64,000 nucleotides of DNA, taken from contig JAEPNK010000001.1 in assembly GCA_017643495.1 (NCBI GenBank), positions 1-64,000 on the forward strand, given 5' to 3'. How positions within the stretch are numbered: position 1 is the stretch's first letter; every line of letters starts with the position of its first letter. This document shows, piece by piece, positions 17,736-25,909 of this stretch. Under the pieces are notes generated by a model, which worked only from the letters and a program-made list of their open reading frames with translations, was not told the DNA's origin and did not search any database. The position numbers and the translations under genes are program-made. This DNA is from Rhizobiaceae bacterium. Lineage in GTDB: Bacteria > Pseudomonadota > Alphaproteobacteria > Rhizobiales > Rhizobiaceae.

Positions 17736-18725
17736 TTATCCCTTCGACGCCTTGTCGAAGAAGGTGTTCATCTTGTCCATCAGGGTTATCAGCTCTTTCT
17801 GTTGTTCTTCCTGCTGGGTTAACTGGGTACGCGTAATCTCCTGTTCGGCGCGAAGGTGCCGGACCATTTGCTGGATGCTTTCAACCAGCGAGGCAAGCGA
17901 ACCTGAAACGCGCTCGCTTGTGCCCTGCCCCTGAAGGCTTTGCTTGAGCTCTGCAATATGCGTACGAATGTCTGCACCGGCATCACCGCTCGATACAACC
18001 GCATCCGAACGCAGATCGGTGACCGATGACAACCAGTTTTCAAGTTCGGTATAAAAGCGCGTTTGGGCCCGGCCTGCCTGCAAGTCGAGAAATCCCAGAA
18101 CAAGTGAACCGGCCAGACCGAAAAGGGAGGATGAAAAGGCAGTACCCATACCGTCAAGCGGCGCTTTCAGCCCGCTTTTCAACGCATCAAGCACATCATT
18201 TGCATCACCGGAATTGGGATCAAGTGACTGGATGGTGTCTCCAATAGAACCGATGGTCTGGAGAAGGCCCCAGAACGTTCCCAACAGCCCGAGAAAGACA
18301 AGCAAGCCAATGAGATAGCGGGAAATGTCCCTGCTCTCGTCCAGCCGGTTTCCGATCGAGTCCAGTATAGACCGCATCGAACTGGTGGACATGTGAATAT
18401 TGTTGCCTCCCTGCCCTAGCAACGCCTTCATCGGGGCAAGCAAAACCGGTTCACGGCCTTCATCCAGATCAAGATCACCCTGGCGGAAGGCGTTGACCCA
18501 GCGCACCTCCGGTATCAGGCGGACAACCTGAACGAGGGCAAGCAGGACACCCACAAGCAGCACACCAAGGATCAGGCCGTTCAAACCCGGATTGGTGACG
18601 AATGCACTGAGGATTTGTCGATAAAGAATGGCAGCCAAAAACCCGACAATAATCAGGAATATGATCATGCTGACCAAAAACACGCTGGGATTAGAGAGTT
18701 TGTGAGGGTCAAATTCCCGTTCCAC
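17736..18725 (-). CDS. MotA/TolQ/ExbB-type proton channel protein
   Basis: The 329-residue inner-membrane protein has membrane segments near 16-36, 47-68, 135-160 and 190-215. The region LVFLGLLGTFWGLLQTIGSI followed by GMGTAFSSSLFGLAGSL is the conserved MotA/TolQ/ExbB channel domain. The C-terminal 90 residues form a cytoplasmic coiled coil. It starts with GTG at 18725, preceded by a strong GAGGAG ribosome site. It forms a channel-stator pair with the next gene on the minus strand. The long coiled coils in both partners distinguish them from flagellar MotAB and from TolQR. Confidence 0.87.
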   Translation of the reverse strand: MEREFDPHKLSNPSVFLVSMIIFLIIVGFLAAILYRQILSAFVTNPGLNGLILGVLLVGVLLALVQVVRLIPEVRWVNAFRQGDLDLDEGREPVLLAPMKALLGQGGNNIHMSTSSMRSILDSIGNRLDESRDISRYLIGLLVFLGLLGTFWGLLQTIGSIGDTIQSLDPNSGDANDVLDALKSGLKAPLDGMGTAFSSSLFGLAGSLVLGFLDLQAGRAQTRFYTELENWLSSVTDLRSDAVVSSGDAGADIRTHIAELKQSLQGQGTSERVSGSLASLVESIQQMVRHLRAEQEITRTQLTQQEEQQKELITLMDKMNTFFDKASKG

Positions 18726-19046
18726 GATAATGCTCCTCCTCTATACCTTCACTGTACACATTGGTCGAAAGCCTGAAATCTGCAAGGGCAGCGCACAGTT
18801 TTCCGCCGGTCACCAGTCCGGTGTGCCACAGTGATCTGGTGGCAACCTTTAGTGATTGTCGTCTCAACTACGCTCATGAAACATGTTTGCGAGCGTCATG
18901 TTCCCGTTTGCATGATTTTCAGGCACTTCCCCATGCTTGCTGATGCTCTTGTCACCACCTGCATTCTGCGAATGGTCATCCGTCAAGGATTAAACGGTAA
19001 ACAAGGCAAATGAAAGGGAAAGAAGCGTGACCCCGCGCCCGATAGC
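18726..19046. other. 321-bp intergenic region without a recognisable gene
   Basis: It lies between the channel gene and the 3' end of suhB, both on the minus strand. It must hold the promoter of the three-gene channel operon. Only the GAGGAG ribosome site close to 18735 is clear. No hairpin with a T-run, tRNA or conserved short frame was found. Confidence 0.6.
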
Positions 19047-19847
19047 TCAGGAGGGTTTTGGCACGCCGCGTACAATATCGCCAAGCTTGCGGTGAATGTA
19101 TTCATTGCCGGCCAGAACAGTATGCTTTTCAAACATGTCACGTCCGCCATCCAGGTCGGTGACATAGCCACCGGCTTCCCGGATCAAAATGATGCCGGCA
19201 GCGATATCCCATGCTTCCGGTCCGCGCTGCCAGACACCGTCAAGGCGTCCTGCTGCAAGATAAGCAAGATCAAGCGCGGTGGACCCTGTACAGCGGACAC
19301 CGGCAGTTTCCTTCATTATCGCCTGTTGTTCACGCAATTGCTGGCCATGGCCCCGTTTCCCCATCTGAGGGATATAGGCTGCAATCAGGGAAGCATGAAG
19401 GTCACGGCGCGCCGATACCCGCATGCGGGCATCGTTTTCAAAGGCACCCTGTCCTTTTTCGGCAGCGAAGAGCTCATCGCGTGCAGGATTGTAGATGACA
19501 CCGGCGACGATCTCGCCCTCGCGCTCAAGCGCAATTGAAATACAGAAATGCGGATTGCCGTGAAGAAAGTTGATCGTACCGTCAAGCCCGTCGACAATCC
19601 ACCGGTTCTGGGGATCCTGCCCCTGTATCTCACCACGCTCTTCCATCAGAAAACCGAACTTTGGGCGGGCTTCCCGCAATTCGGTACGGATGATCTTCTC
19701 AGCCTTGATATCGGCCTCGGAAACAAAATCCGCAGGCCCTTTCATCGACACCTGTAGGTTTTGCACTTCACCGAAATCACGGGCAAGCGAACGTCCTGCC
19801 TTGAATGCGGCTTTCGTCATGACGTTCAAGAGGGCTGAGCGGGCCAA
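19047..19847 (-). CDS. suhB: Inositol monophosphatase family protein (SuhB)
   Basis: The 266-residue protein aligns with rhizobial SuhB through its length (start ARSALLNVM, KGPADFVSEAD near 36-46, LMEERGEI near 67-74, and WDIAAGIILIREAGG near the C-terminus). Family members hydrolyse inositol-1-phosphate with Mg2+, and SuhB also acts in rRNA maturation. The metal loop reads WIVDGLDGTINFLHGNP (83-99) instead of the usual DPLDGTTNFLHGIP. Metal-ligand Asp86 and Asp89 remain, but the Pro, Thr and Ile are replaced. The start is a TTG at 19847 with GGAG upstream, and an in-frame ATG at 19820 is a poorer fit. A separate hisN paralogue is at 63032. Confidence 0.87.
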   Translation of the reverse strand: MARSALLNVMTKAAFKAGRSLARDFGEVQNLQVSMKGPADFVSEADIKAEKIIRTELREARPKFGFLMEERGEIQGQDPQNRWIVDGLDGTINFLHGNPHFCISIALEREGEIVAGVIYNPARDELFAAEKGQGAFENDARMRVSARRDLHASLIAAYIPQMGKRGHGQQLREQQAIMKETAGVRCTGSTALDLAYLAAGRLDGVWQRGPEAWDIAAGIILIREAGGYVTDLDGGRDMFEKHTVLAGNEYIHRKLGDIVRGVPKPS

Positions 19848-19881
19848 GGCCGGTCTCCGTTTTCGTTTGTATTACAAGGAG

Positions 19882-20445
19882 TTAATCGGCGCGACGAATA
19901 TAGGTGATTTCATTCGTGTCAACCACGATTTTTTCTCCTGCTTCAATGAAGGGAGGAACCATGACACGAATGCCGTTTTCCATGACCGCAGGCTTGTATG
20001 AAGAGGACACTGTCTGACCTTTCACCACCGGATCGGCTTCCTGTATTTCAAGGGTCACCTGATCAGGCAAGTTGATACCGATTGGCCGCTCTTCATGGCT
20101 TTCAACGGTAACCATCATGCCGTCCTGCAGGAATGCAGCACGCTCTCCGACAAATTCTTTTTGCAATTCAAGCTGTTCATAGCTCTCGGTATCCATGAAA
20201 ACCAGCATGTCGCCTTCCTCGTAAAGGAACTGGTATTCCTTTTGTTCAAGACGCACCTTCTCGACTGATTCACTGGCACGGAACCGTTCATTGTCTTTTC
20301 GGCCGTCAATCAGGTTCTTCAGTTCCACCTGATTGAAGGCACCACCTTTGCCGGGCTTGACTGCATTGGTCTTTACAGCAACCCAGATCGAACCCTTGTG
20401 CTCGATCACATTACCCGGTTTGATTTCATTGCCATTGATTTTCAT
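19882..20445 (-). CDS. efp: Elongation factor P
   Basis: The 187-residue translation factor relieves ribosome stalling at polyproline stretches. The KOW-like N-domain begins [16 protein letters not shown], and the tip loop KPGKGGAF places the modifiable lysine at Lys33. The two OB domains follow, with the family end [13 protein letters not shown]. The ATG at 20445 has no Shine-Dalgarno; a small hairpin (20456-20470) lies 10 bases upstream. A TTG three codons earlier is possible. The beta-lysylation enzymes EpmA and EpmB are not in the window. It is 34 bp upstream of suhB on the same strand and may be cotranscribed. Confidence 0.95.
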   Translation of the reverse strand: MKINGNEIKPGNVIEHKGSIWVAVKTNAVKPGKGGAFNQVELKNLIDGRKDNERFRASESVEKVRLEQKEYQFLYEEGDMLVFMDTESYEQLELQKEFVGERAAFLQDGMMVTVESHEERPIGINLPDQVTLEIQEADPVVKGQTVSSSYKPAVMENGIRVMVPPFIEAGEKIVVDTNEITYIRRAD

Positions 20446-20455
20446 GCTGTTCAAA

Positions 20456-20470
20456 GGCGTATTAGACGCC
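20456..20470 (-). promoter_or_regulatory. Small hairpin at the efp start
   Basis: GGCGT and ACGCC pair perfectly around a 5-base loop, 10 bases before the efp ATG, where a ribosome site would be expected. It could tune initiation. Confidence 0.3.
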
Positions 20471-20590
20471 TCGTCCCCGACTTGGTGAAGTTAGTGTTCT
20501 TTGCGCGGATTGACCACAAAAGACACAAATAAGCAAGCCGCAAAAGCCTTCAGCCTTGCAACGATAGCTTACATGCGCCTGGCATCAAGC

Positions 20591-21706
20591 TCATGACCTG
20601 CCAGTCGGCCAACGTTCCGCAAGCGCAATTGCCTGCCTCCTGGTGTCCTTGTCCAGCAATTCCATGAAACGGTCCAGTTCCGGATCCAGGCGACCACCCC
20701 TGCGGGCAAGAATATGCCACATGGCAGCCTGTACGGAAGACTGCTCTGTGCCAAGCCCTTTCCAGTACATGTAGGCAAGCCGGTTCCGGGCAATGACATT
20801 GCCTTGCATTGCAGCCGCCCGAAACCATTTGAAGGCGGCTTTCTCATCCTTTTTGCCGTTTGTGCCCTGCAACAGGTCAAGGGCCAACTCGATCTGGGCC
20901 GTATCGACACCTGAGCGCGCAGCCCTTTCCAGCCATTCCTGCCCCTTTTCCGGGCGCTGGATACCATCTGCCAGTCCGGCCTTGTAAATTTGCGAAAGTG
21001 AATAAAAGGCATCTGCAAGACGATGCTCGGCTGCCTTTTCGAAGTAAGGCAAGGCTTTCCTGTAGCCCGCACTTGTCGGACGACGGTCAATAAGGTGACT
21101 GGCATAATTATACATCGCCACAGGATGACCCGCATCGGCAGCCTTTTGCATCATTGCGATGCCGCGATCATAATCCTGCTCAACATGATCACCCTTCATG
21201 AGTTTCAAGGCATAAGCAAATTGCGCCTCGCGATTTCCCGCTTCTGCAGCTATTCCGTACCAGACAGCCGATTGCTCACGGTCACGTGCAATACCCAGCC
21301 CCTTTTCATACAGTTCCGCAATCAGTGTCTGGGCTGCTGCATCCCCCGCTTCGGCCAATGGAAGTGCGACGGCAAAGGCGCTCAGATAATTGCCTTTCTG
21401 GTATTCCGCATAAGCATGATCGGGAGCAGGACGTTTCTTGTCGCCGAACCTGTCCTCAATTTCGGCATCCTGTTCCGCCTCACCTTCAGCATCTTGCGCA
21501 GACTGGTCGGCAGCAGATTCTTTCGTATCGCTTTTTGATACATTGGCAGCAGATTGCCCGTTCGTGCTGTCAGGTGCAGACCCACTTTCCTGGGCTGCAA
21601 GTGGAATGGGAAACAGCACTGACCAGGCAAGTTGCAAGGCCATGAACAGCGGTAGCAGAGCGTATGTTCCTGGCTTTTGTTTCAAACTAGGCCTCGTCCT
21701 CGTCAT
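20591..21706 (-). CDS. Secreted Sel1-like repeat protein
   Basis: The 371-residue protein has an N-terminal signal peptide (hydrophobic core LLPLFMALQLAWSVLF, ending near PLAAQ at about 34-38). An acidic Ser/Asp/Glu-rich linker follows, then about seven Sel1/TPR-type repeats of roughly 36 residues (for example AQTLIAELYEKGLGIARD, AQFAYALKLMKGD and AMYNYASHLID). Such proteins are periplasmic scaffolds, and related rhizobial ones (ExoR, PodJ partners) act in signalling or the cell wall. The start at 21706 overlaps the end of the ThiE-like gene by 20 bases, indicating coupling. A longer frame to 21910 would lie wholly inside that gene and is rejected. The partner is unknown. Confidence 0.82.
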   Translation of the reverse strand: MTRTRPSLKQKPGTYALLPLFMALQLAWSVLFPIPLAAQESGSAPDSTNGQSAANVSKSDTKESAADQSAQDAEGEAEQDAEIEDRFGDKKRPAPDHAYAEYQKGNYLSAFAVALPLAEAGDAAAQTLIAELYEKGLGIARDREQSAVWYGIAAEAGNREAQFAYALKLMKGDHVEQDYDRGIAMMQKAADAGHPVAMYNYASHLIDRRPTSAGYRKALPYFEKAAEHRLADAFYSLSQIYKAGLADGIQRPEKGQEWLERAARSGVDTAQIELALDLLQGTNGKKDEKAAFKWFRAAAMQGNVIARNRLAYMYWKGLGTEQSSVQAAMWHILARRGGRLDPELDRFMELLDKDTRRQAIALAERWPTGRS

Positions 21707-22343
21707 CAAATTCAGGTGCGTGCTCATCCAGCAAGGCATTGGCTTGCCGAACCGCTTCTCCCGGTCCGTCAGGGTGCAAGAATACAGCCTGTTCCAAAGC
21801 TGCAAATTCGGCTCCCGTGTTCGCACATTCCACAATTGATGCCAGTTCATTCCCACCCATGACAATTGCCGGGATTTGCACCAGTTCTGACCACCATTCT
21901 GCCAAACCAAGATTCTTGCGATGCGGCTCTGGCCGTATGTCGCCCCCGAGCTTTCCGAAAAAGAGGAGGTCCGGCTTCAACTCGCCAGCCTGCAAGGCTT
22001 GGTGACGGCTTTTTATGTTTCCGCATCCTACAATGTTCTGTGGCGAAAAACGGGCGATCAGATCAGCGAGTTGGGGCTTTTCCCTTTCAGCCAGCATACC
22101 ATCTGCACCGCTGCGGCCGAAGACTTGTGTATCATCTGCAATAAGGACTGCCAGATCATGGCCATGCGCCAGGCTGACAAGGGTTTTGCAGTATCCGTCG
22201 ATATCGGCCTGCGCATCATCGCCTGCATAAAGAATCAGGCTGGCGACGTCCCCGCCCGCGAGAGCATTGCCAATTGCTTCTTCTGATACCACTGCCATGT
22301 TTGCGACCAGGACCAGTCGGCAGCGGTTCGGTATCTCGTTCAT
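21687..22343 (-). CDS. Thiamine-phosphate-synthase-like (TenI/ThiE fold) protein
   Basis: The 218-residue protein has the TIM-barrel pattern of ThiE/TenI (RCRLVLVAN at the first strand, DLAVLIADD, NIVGCGN, KPDLLFFGKLGGD, PAIVMGGN). The canonical ThiE elements are missing: no HLGQ.D after the third strand (it reads ADGMLAEREKP) and no GPVFPT loop. It is therefore probably not a working thiamine phosphate synthase; a regulatory or divergent role is likely. The ATG at 22343 lies only a few bases after the T-run of a terminator hairpin and has no Shine-Dalgarno. The next gene (Sel1) overlaps its end. Confidence 0.72.
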   Translation of the reverse strand: MNEIPNRCRLVLVANMAVVSEEAIGNALAGGDVASLILYAGDDAQADIDGYCKTLVSLAHGHDLAVLIADDTQVFGRSGADGMLAEREKPQLADLIARFSPQNIVGCGNIKSRHQALQAGELKPDLLFFGKLGGDIRPEPHRKNLGLAEWWSELVQIPAIVMGGNELASIVECANTGAEFAALEQAVFLHPDGPGEAVRQANALLDEHAPEFDDEDEA

Positions 22344-22344
22344 C

Positions 22345-22379
22345 AATAAAAAATCCCGCAACGTGTAACGCGTTGCGGG
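22345..22379 (-). terminator. Intrinsic terminator between the DUF465 and ThiE-like genes
   Basis: On the minus strand, a 9-bp perfect stem (CCCGCAACG with CGTTGCGGG) and a 7-base loop are followed by ATTTTTT. It ends within a few bases of the ThiE-like ATG. Confidence 0.87.
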
Positions 22380-22453
22380 TTAATTGCACCGAAGTGCAAA
22401 TGCTTGCAACCCCGGTAGCAGGCAGGGGCTTGCCCTGCCCGGTCTTGATGAAA

Positions 22454-22618
22454 TCAGCTTTGGAGCGACTTGATCTTGTCCTTGATGGCCAGTTTTCGCC
22501 GCTTCACTTCCGCCAGTTCCGCATCATCGACACTCAGATCACCTTGCATTTCATTCAACTGCTCCTCCAGCTGCTGATGGCGCACTTTCAGGCTTTCAAC
22601 GTGTGATTCTACTGGCAT
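22454..22618 (-). CDS. DUF465 (YdcH-like) small protein
   Basis: This is a short 54-residue gene. It encodes MPVESHVESLKVRHQQLEEQ, a middle acidic part with SVDDAELAEVK, and the ending RRKLAIKDKIKSLQS. The charged helical pattern and the KRRKLAIKDKI end match DUF465/YdcH proteins, which are small cytosolic helical-hairpin proteins of unknown function. AGGAGA six to seven bases before the ATG is a strong ribosome site, and a strong terminator lies 75 bp after the stop. Both support a real, separately transcribed gene. Confidence 0.85.
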   Translation of the reverse strand: MPVESHVESLKVRHQQLEEQLNEMQGDLSVDDAELAEVKRRKLAIKDKIKSLQS

Positions 22619-22852
22619 AATCAATTCTCCTCTGGTTTTGATTTTAATGGTCGCGGTTTTTGTTTTCTTTCCTGTTGTTCCGTTTCAACTCAATATGAAA
22701 ATTTGAACATAAAATGGCAGACCTGTCCAACATCGCAGTGATGGCCTGTTGAGAAGATAGCCAAAATGCCGAATTTACAGTGTTCACGGCGTTTCACTTT
22801 TTATTGCGATCTGGTAGAGACCTTGCCTTGTTTGTGAAATGGGTCAAATTGC

Positions 22853-23350
22853 ATGAAGACGGAAAGTATTAAAGTCGCGGTCGTTATGGGAAGCCAGTCC
22901 GACTGGGATACAATGAAGAATGCGACAGACATTCTCGATGAGCTTGGTGTAAGCAACGAAGCCTATATCGTTTCTGCGCATCGCACACCTGAACGCCTCT
23001 TCGACTTCGCCAGCAATGCTCGGGAAAACGGATACAAGGTGATCATAGCCGGTGCCGGTGGCGCTGCGCACCTCCCCGGCATGATTGCATCACTAACCCC
23101 CCTTCCCGTACTGGGCGTGCCTGTCCAGTCAAAGGCACTGTCCGGCAAGGACAGCCTGCTTTCAATTGTCCAGATGCCGGCCGGTATTCCGGTGGGAACA
23201 CTTGCCATCGGCGTTCCGGGCGCCAAGAACGCGGCCCTTATGGCTGCCTCAATCCTGGCATTGGGCAATGAAACAATTGCCGGCAAGCTTGACGCATTCC
23301 GTGATCGCCAGAGCGAGGCCGTCGGTTTTCATCCCACAGGACAGGACTGA
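22853..23350 (+). CDS. purE: N5-carboxyaminoimidazole ribonucleotide mutase
   Basis: The 165-residue class I PurE moves the carboxyl group of N5-CAIR to give CAIR in purine synthesis. The phosphate-binding GSQSDWDTM (13-21), the catalytic SAHRTPER (near 43-50) and [11 protein letters not shown] (near 70-80) are all present. Length is normal. The ATG at 22853 has only a weak GGGTCA upstream. purK begins five bases after its stop codon, forming the usual two-gene operon. Confidence 0.97.
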   Translation: MKTESIKVAVVMGSQSDWDTMKNATDILDELGVSNEAYIVSAHRTPERLFDFASNARENGYKVIIAGAGGAAHLPGMIASLTPLPVLGVPVQSKALSGKDSLLSIVQMPAGIPVGTLAIGVPGAKNAALMAASILALGNETIAGKLDAFRDRQSEAVGFHPTGQD

Positions 23351-23355
23351 ACATC

Positions 23356-24432
23356 ATGCTTGCACCAGGTTCAACCATCGGAATTGTCGGCGGCGGTCAA
23401 CTTGGTCGTATGCTTGCCATGGCTGCGGCCCGGCTCGGCTTTGAAACTGTCGTTCTTGACCCGGACGCGCAGGCACCTGCCTTCCAGGTAGCGAAAGAGG
23501 CGATCATTGCTGCCTATGATGATAAAAAGGCCATCGCGGAGCTTGCCGAAAAATCGGATGTCATCACCTATGAATTCGAAAATGTGCCTGTAAGCGCCCT
23601 GCAACTGGTTCCCGAAACAACCCCGGTTCACCCCAACACACGGGCGCTTGAAATAAGCCAGGACCGGTTCATGGAAAAATCCTTTGTCCGGGATCTGGGA
23701 GTTGATACGGCACCATTCTGGGACTGCCCGTCTCCTGAAGTTCTGCAAAATGCACTTGGTGAGGCTGTTGGCCGCGGAATCTTGAAAACCCGGCGCTTTG
23801 GCTACGATGGCAAGGGGCAAATCCGTCTCAGCTCCGATGACAGCAAGAGTTTCGAGGCAGCAGCCAGGCTTGCAAGTGAATCGCCCTCGATACTGGAGGG
23901 ATTTGTGGATTTCGAACGGGAAATATCGGTAATTGCCACTCGCGGAACTGATGGCAGCATCGTCACCTATGACCCATCCCACAATGTTCACCGCGAAGGC
24001 ATATTGAGAACTTCAACCGTTCCTGCCGGAATTGCCCCCGACATTGCCAGAAAAGCGATTTCGGTTGCCGAGCGCATGCTGGCTTCCCTCGACTATGTGG
24101 GAACAATGGGCATCGAGTTTTTCCTTATGCCGGACAGCACCTTGCTGGTGAACGAATTTGCTCCCCGCGTTCACAATTCCGGACACTGGACAGAAGCTGC
24201 CTGCATGGTTTCGCAGTTTGAAAACCACATTCGTGCCATAGCAGGCCAACCTCTCGGCAATACGGAGCGGCACAGTGATTGCTGCATGGAAAACCTGATC
24301 GGAAATGACATGGATTCAGTGCCCGGCCTGCTTGGGGAACCAAACATTCATCTGCATCTTTACGGCAAGCATGAAGTCCGCCCGGGAAGAAAGATGGGTC
24401 ACGTGACCCGGATCACTCCAAAAACCGCCTGA
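23356..24432 (+). CDS. purK: N5-carboxyaminoimidazole ribonucleotide synthase
   Basis: The 358-residue ATP-grasp enzyme carboxylates AIR with ATP and bicarbonate. It starts with the Rossmann-like [16 protein letters not shown] (near 8-23). It has the ATP-grasp lysine region [12 protein letters not shown] (near 142-153), the metal site in [15 protein letters not shown] (near 258-272), and ends with [10 protein letters not shown]. It directly follows purE, whose product acts next. Confidence 0.96.
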   Translation: MLAPGSTIGIVGGGQLGRMLAMAAARLGFETVVLDPDAQAPAFQVAKEAIIAAYDDKKAIAELAEKSDVITYEFENVPVSALQLVPETTPVHPNTRALEISQDRFMEKSFVRDLGVDTAPFWDCPSPEVLQNALGEAVGRGILKTRRFGYDGKGQIRLSSDDSKSFEAAARLASESPSILEGFVDFEREISVIATRGTDGSIVTYDPSHNVHREGILRTSTVPAGIAPDIARKAISVAERMLASLDYVGTMGIEFFLMPDSTLLVNEFAPRVHNSGHWTEAACMVSQFENHIRAIAGQPLGNTERHSDCCMENLIGNDMDSVPGLLGEPNIHLHLYGKHEVRPGRKMGHVTRITPKTA

Positions 24433-24566
24433 ATGTAGGCTTTTTACATGTCCGGGAGGTGGACAACCCGCCTCTGTTTTGTTATATCCAGATCAATCGG
24501 CAAACACGCTTTGCGGACGCAATTAGCTTTTGCCTGAATCTACTGCAAACAAAATGGAACCGAAAC

Positions 24567-24788
24567 TTGCAAGTACTTGTACGCGACAACAATGTTGACC
24601 AGGCCCTGCGCGCCCTGAAAAAGAAGCTGCAGCGCGAGGGTGTTTTCCGTGAGATGAAATTGCGGAACTTCTACGAAAAACCATCTGAAAAACGTGCCCG
24701 CGAAAAGGCTGAAGCGATTCGCCGTTCACGCAAGCTGGCACGCAAAAAGGCCCAGCGCGAAGGACTGATCCCGAGCCGCGGACGCTAA
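24567..24788 (+). CDS. rpsU: Ribosomal protein bS21
   Basis: The 73-residue basic small-subunit protein reads (M)[19 protein letters not shown] at its start and ends in [15 protein letters not shown]. The start is a TTG at 24567, since the family begins exactly at this residue and no in-frame ATG lies nearby. The frame continues upstream to 24459 but that part resembles nothing. The ribosome site is weak. S21 is needed for initiation on mRNAs with Shine-Dalgarno sequences. A strong terminator follows 88 bp downstream. Confidence 0.92.
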   Translation: MQVLVRDNNVDQALRALKKKLQREGVFREMKLRNFYEKPSEKRAREKAEAIRRSRKLARKKAQREGLIPSRGR

Positions 24789-24875
24789 GCCGAAACGGTT
24801 TTCTTTTCGGCATTCAGCGGCAATTGTGGGAAGTGGCCTGCCTCGCGCCCTCTTTTCGCCGTTTTAGGTTTCAAT

Positions 24876-24909
24876 AAGACGAAGTCTGCGTTTGCGACTT
24901 CGTCTTTTC
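24876..24909 (+). terminator. Intrinsic terminator after rpsU
   Basis: AAGACGAAGTC and GACTTCGTCTT form a perfect 11-bp stem with a 9-base loop, followed by TTC-T. Confidence 0.85.
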
Positions 24910-24982
24910 TTGTATGGGCAGAATGTCTTGGCGCATTAAGCATTTAATGAAACAAATCGGGATTGCGGGAATTGTTCCTTAC

Positions 24983-25846
24983 ATGAGGTCTGACAGGAAT
25001 ATCGGGGGAAAGGCATTTTTTGCCAAGCGGGCCGGCTTTGCCAGGTGCGCAAGCTTTCTGGCCTTGACCGCATTCCTTGCAGCATGCAGCAGCACATCAG
25101 GCACTCTGGAGCAGGCCGTACAACTCGATCCTGCGCAAGGCTCGCAGAACAATATTGCCTCCCTCACACGCGTGGTTGAAGCCAATCCATCTTCACCGGA
25201 AGCCTATAACATTCGCGGCACTGCGTATGGGCGGGCCGGAAAGAACCGTGATGCACTGGCTGATTTTACCAAGGCCATTGAACTCAACCCTAAATTTTAT
25301 CAGGCATATGCCAATCGTGCGCTTATTCACCGCCAGACAGGAAATCCGGCGGATGCGGTGAAAGACTACACGAAAGCGCTGCGCATCAATCCTTCCTATG
25401 ACGACGCCTATATTGGTCGCGGCAATGTCTATCGTTTCGCCGGTCGGCAAAAGGAAGCACTGACCGACTATGAACGTGCGATCCGGCTTGGAACAACCAA
25501 TCCCCGCGCCTATCATTCCCGTGGCCTTATTCTGCAATCGGAAAACCAGCATGACCGGGCCATTGATGATTTTACAACCGCAATTTCGCTCGCACCCGAT
25601 GCTCCGGAACCATACAATGCGAGAGGCGTGTCCTATATTGCGACCAGTGATCTTGAAAACGCGCTCGCCGATATCAATCGGGCACTGACCCTGAATGACC
25701 GCTATGCAGAAGCATGGGTCAACCACGGCCTGATATTCGAGCAAAGAAACGAACGTCGCAAGGCATTCAAGTCATATTCAAGGGCAGCCAACCTTGATCG
25801 CGACTACAAGCCTGCCCGCGACGGCATGAGTCGCACGCGGAGCTGA
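24983..25846 (+). CDS. TPR-repeat lipoprotein
   Basis: From the ATG at 24983 this is a 287-residue protein with a lipoprotein signal: hydrophobic SFLALTAFLAAC with Cys35 as the lipidation site. About seven 34-residue TPR units follow (for example AYNIRGTAYGRAGKNRDAL, AYANRALIHRQTGNPADA and AYIGRGNVYRFAGRQKEAL). It is probably anchored in the outer membrane facing the periplasm, like NlpI, as a scaffold for envelope enzymes. In-frame ATGs at 24914 and 24947 would lengthen the N-region of the signal peptide; none of the starts has a strong ribosome site. The last TPR unit ends close to the C-terminus. Confidence 0.83.
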   Translation: MRSDRNIGGKAFFAKRAGFARCASFLALTAFLAACSSTSGTLEQAVQLDPAQGSQNNIASLTRVVEANPSSPEAYNIRGTAYGRAGKNRDALADFTKAIELNPKFYQAYANRALIHRQTGNPADAVKDYTKALRINPSYDDAYIGRGNVYRFAGRQKEALTDYERAIRLGTTNPRAYHSRGLILQSENQHDRAIDDFTTAISLAPDAPEPYNARGVSYIATSDLENALADINRALTLNDRYAEAWVNHGLIFEQRNERRKAFKSYSRAANLDRDYKPARDGMSRTRS

Positions 25847-25909
25847 TCGGACACAATTATTCAAGCTTGCCTCAAGGCACAGGACGCTCACAGTGACGGG
25901 AGGAGCCGA

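Noticed and set aside
19036-19049. tRNA-like GATAGCTCAG at the suhB 3' end
   Set aside because: The downstream bases are coding sequence of suhB and do not fold as a tRNA.
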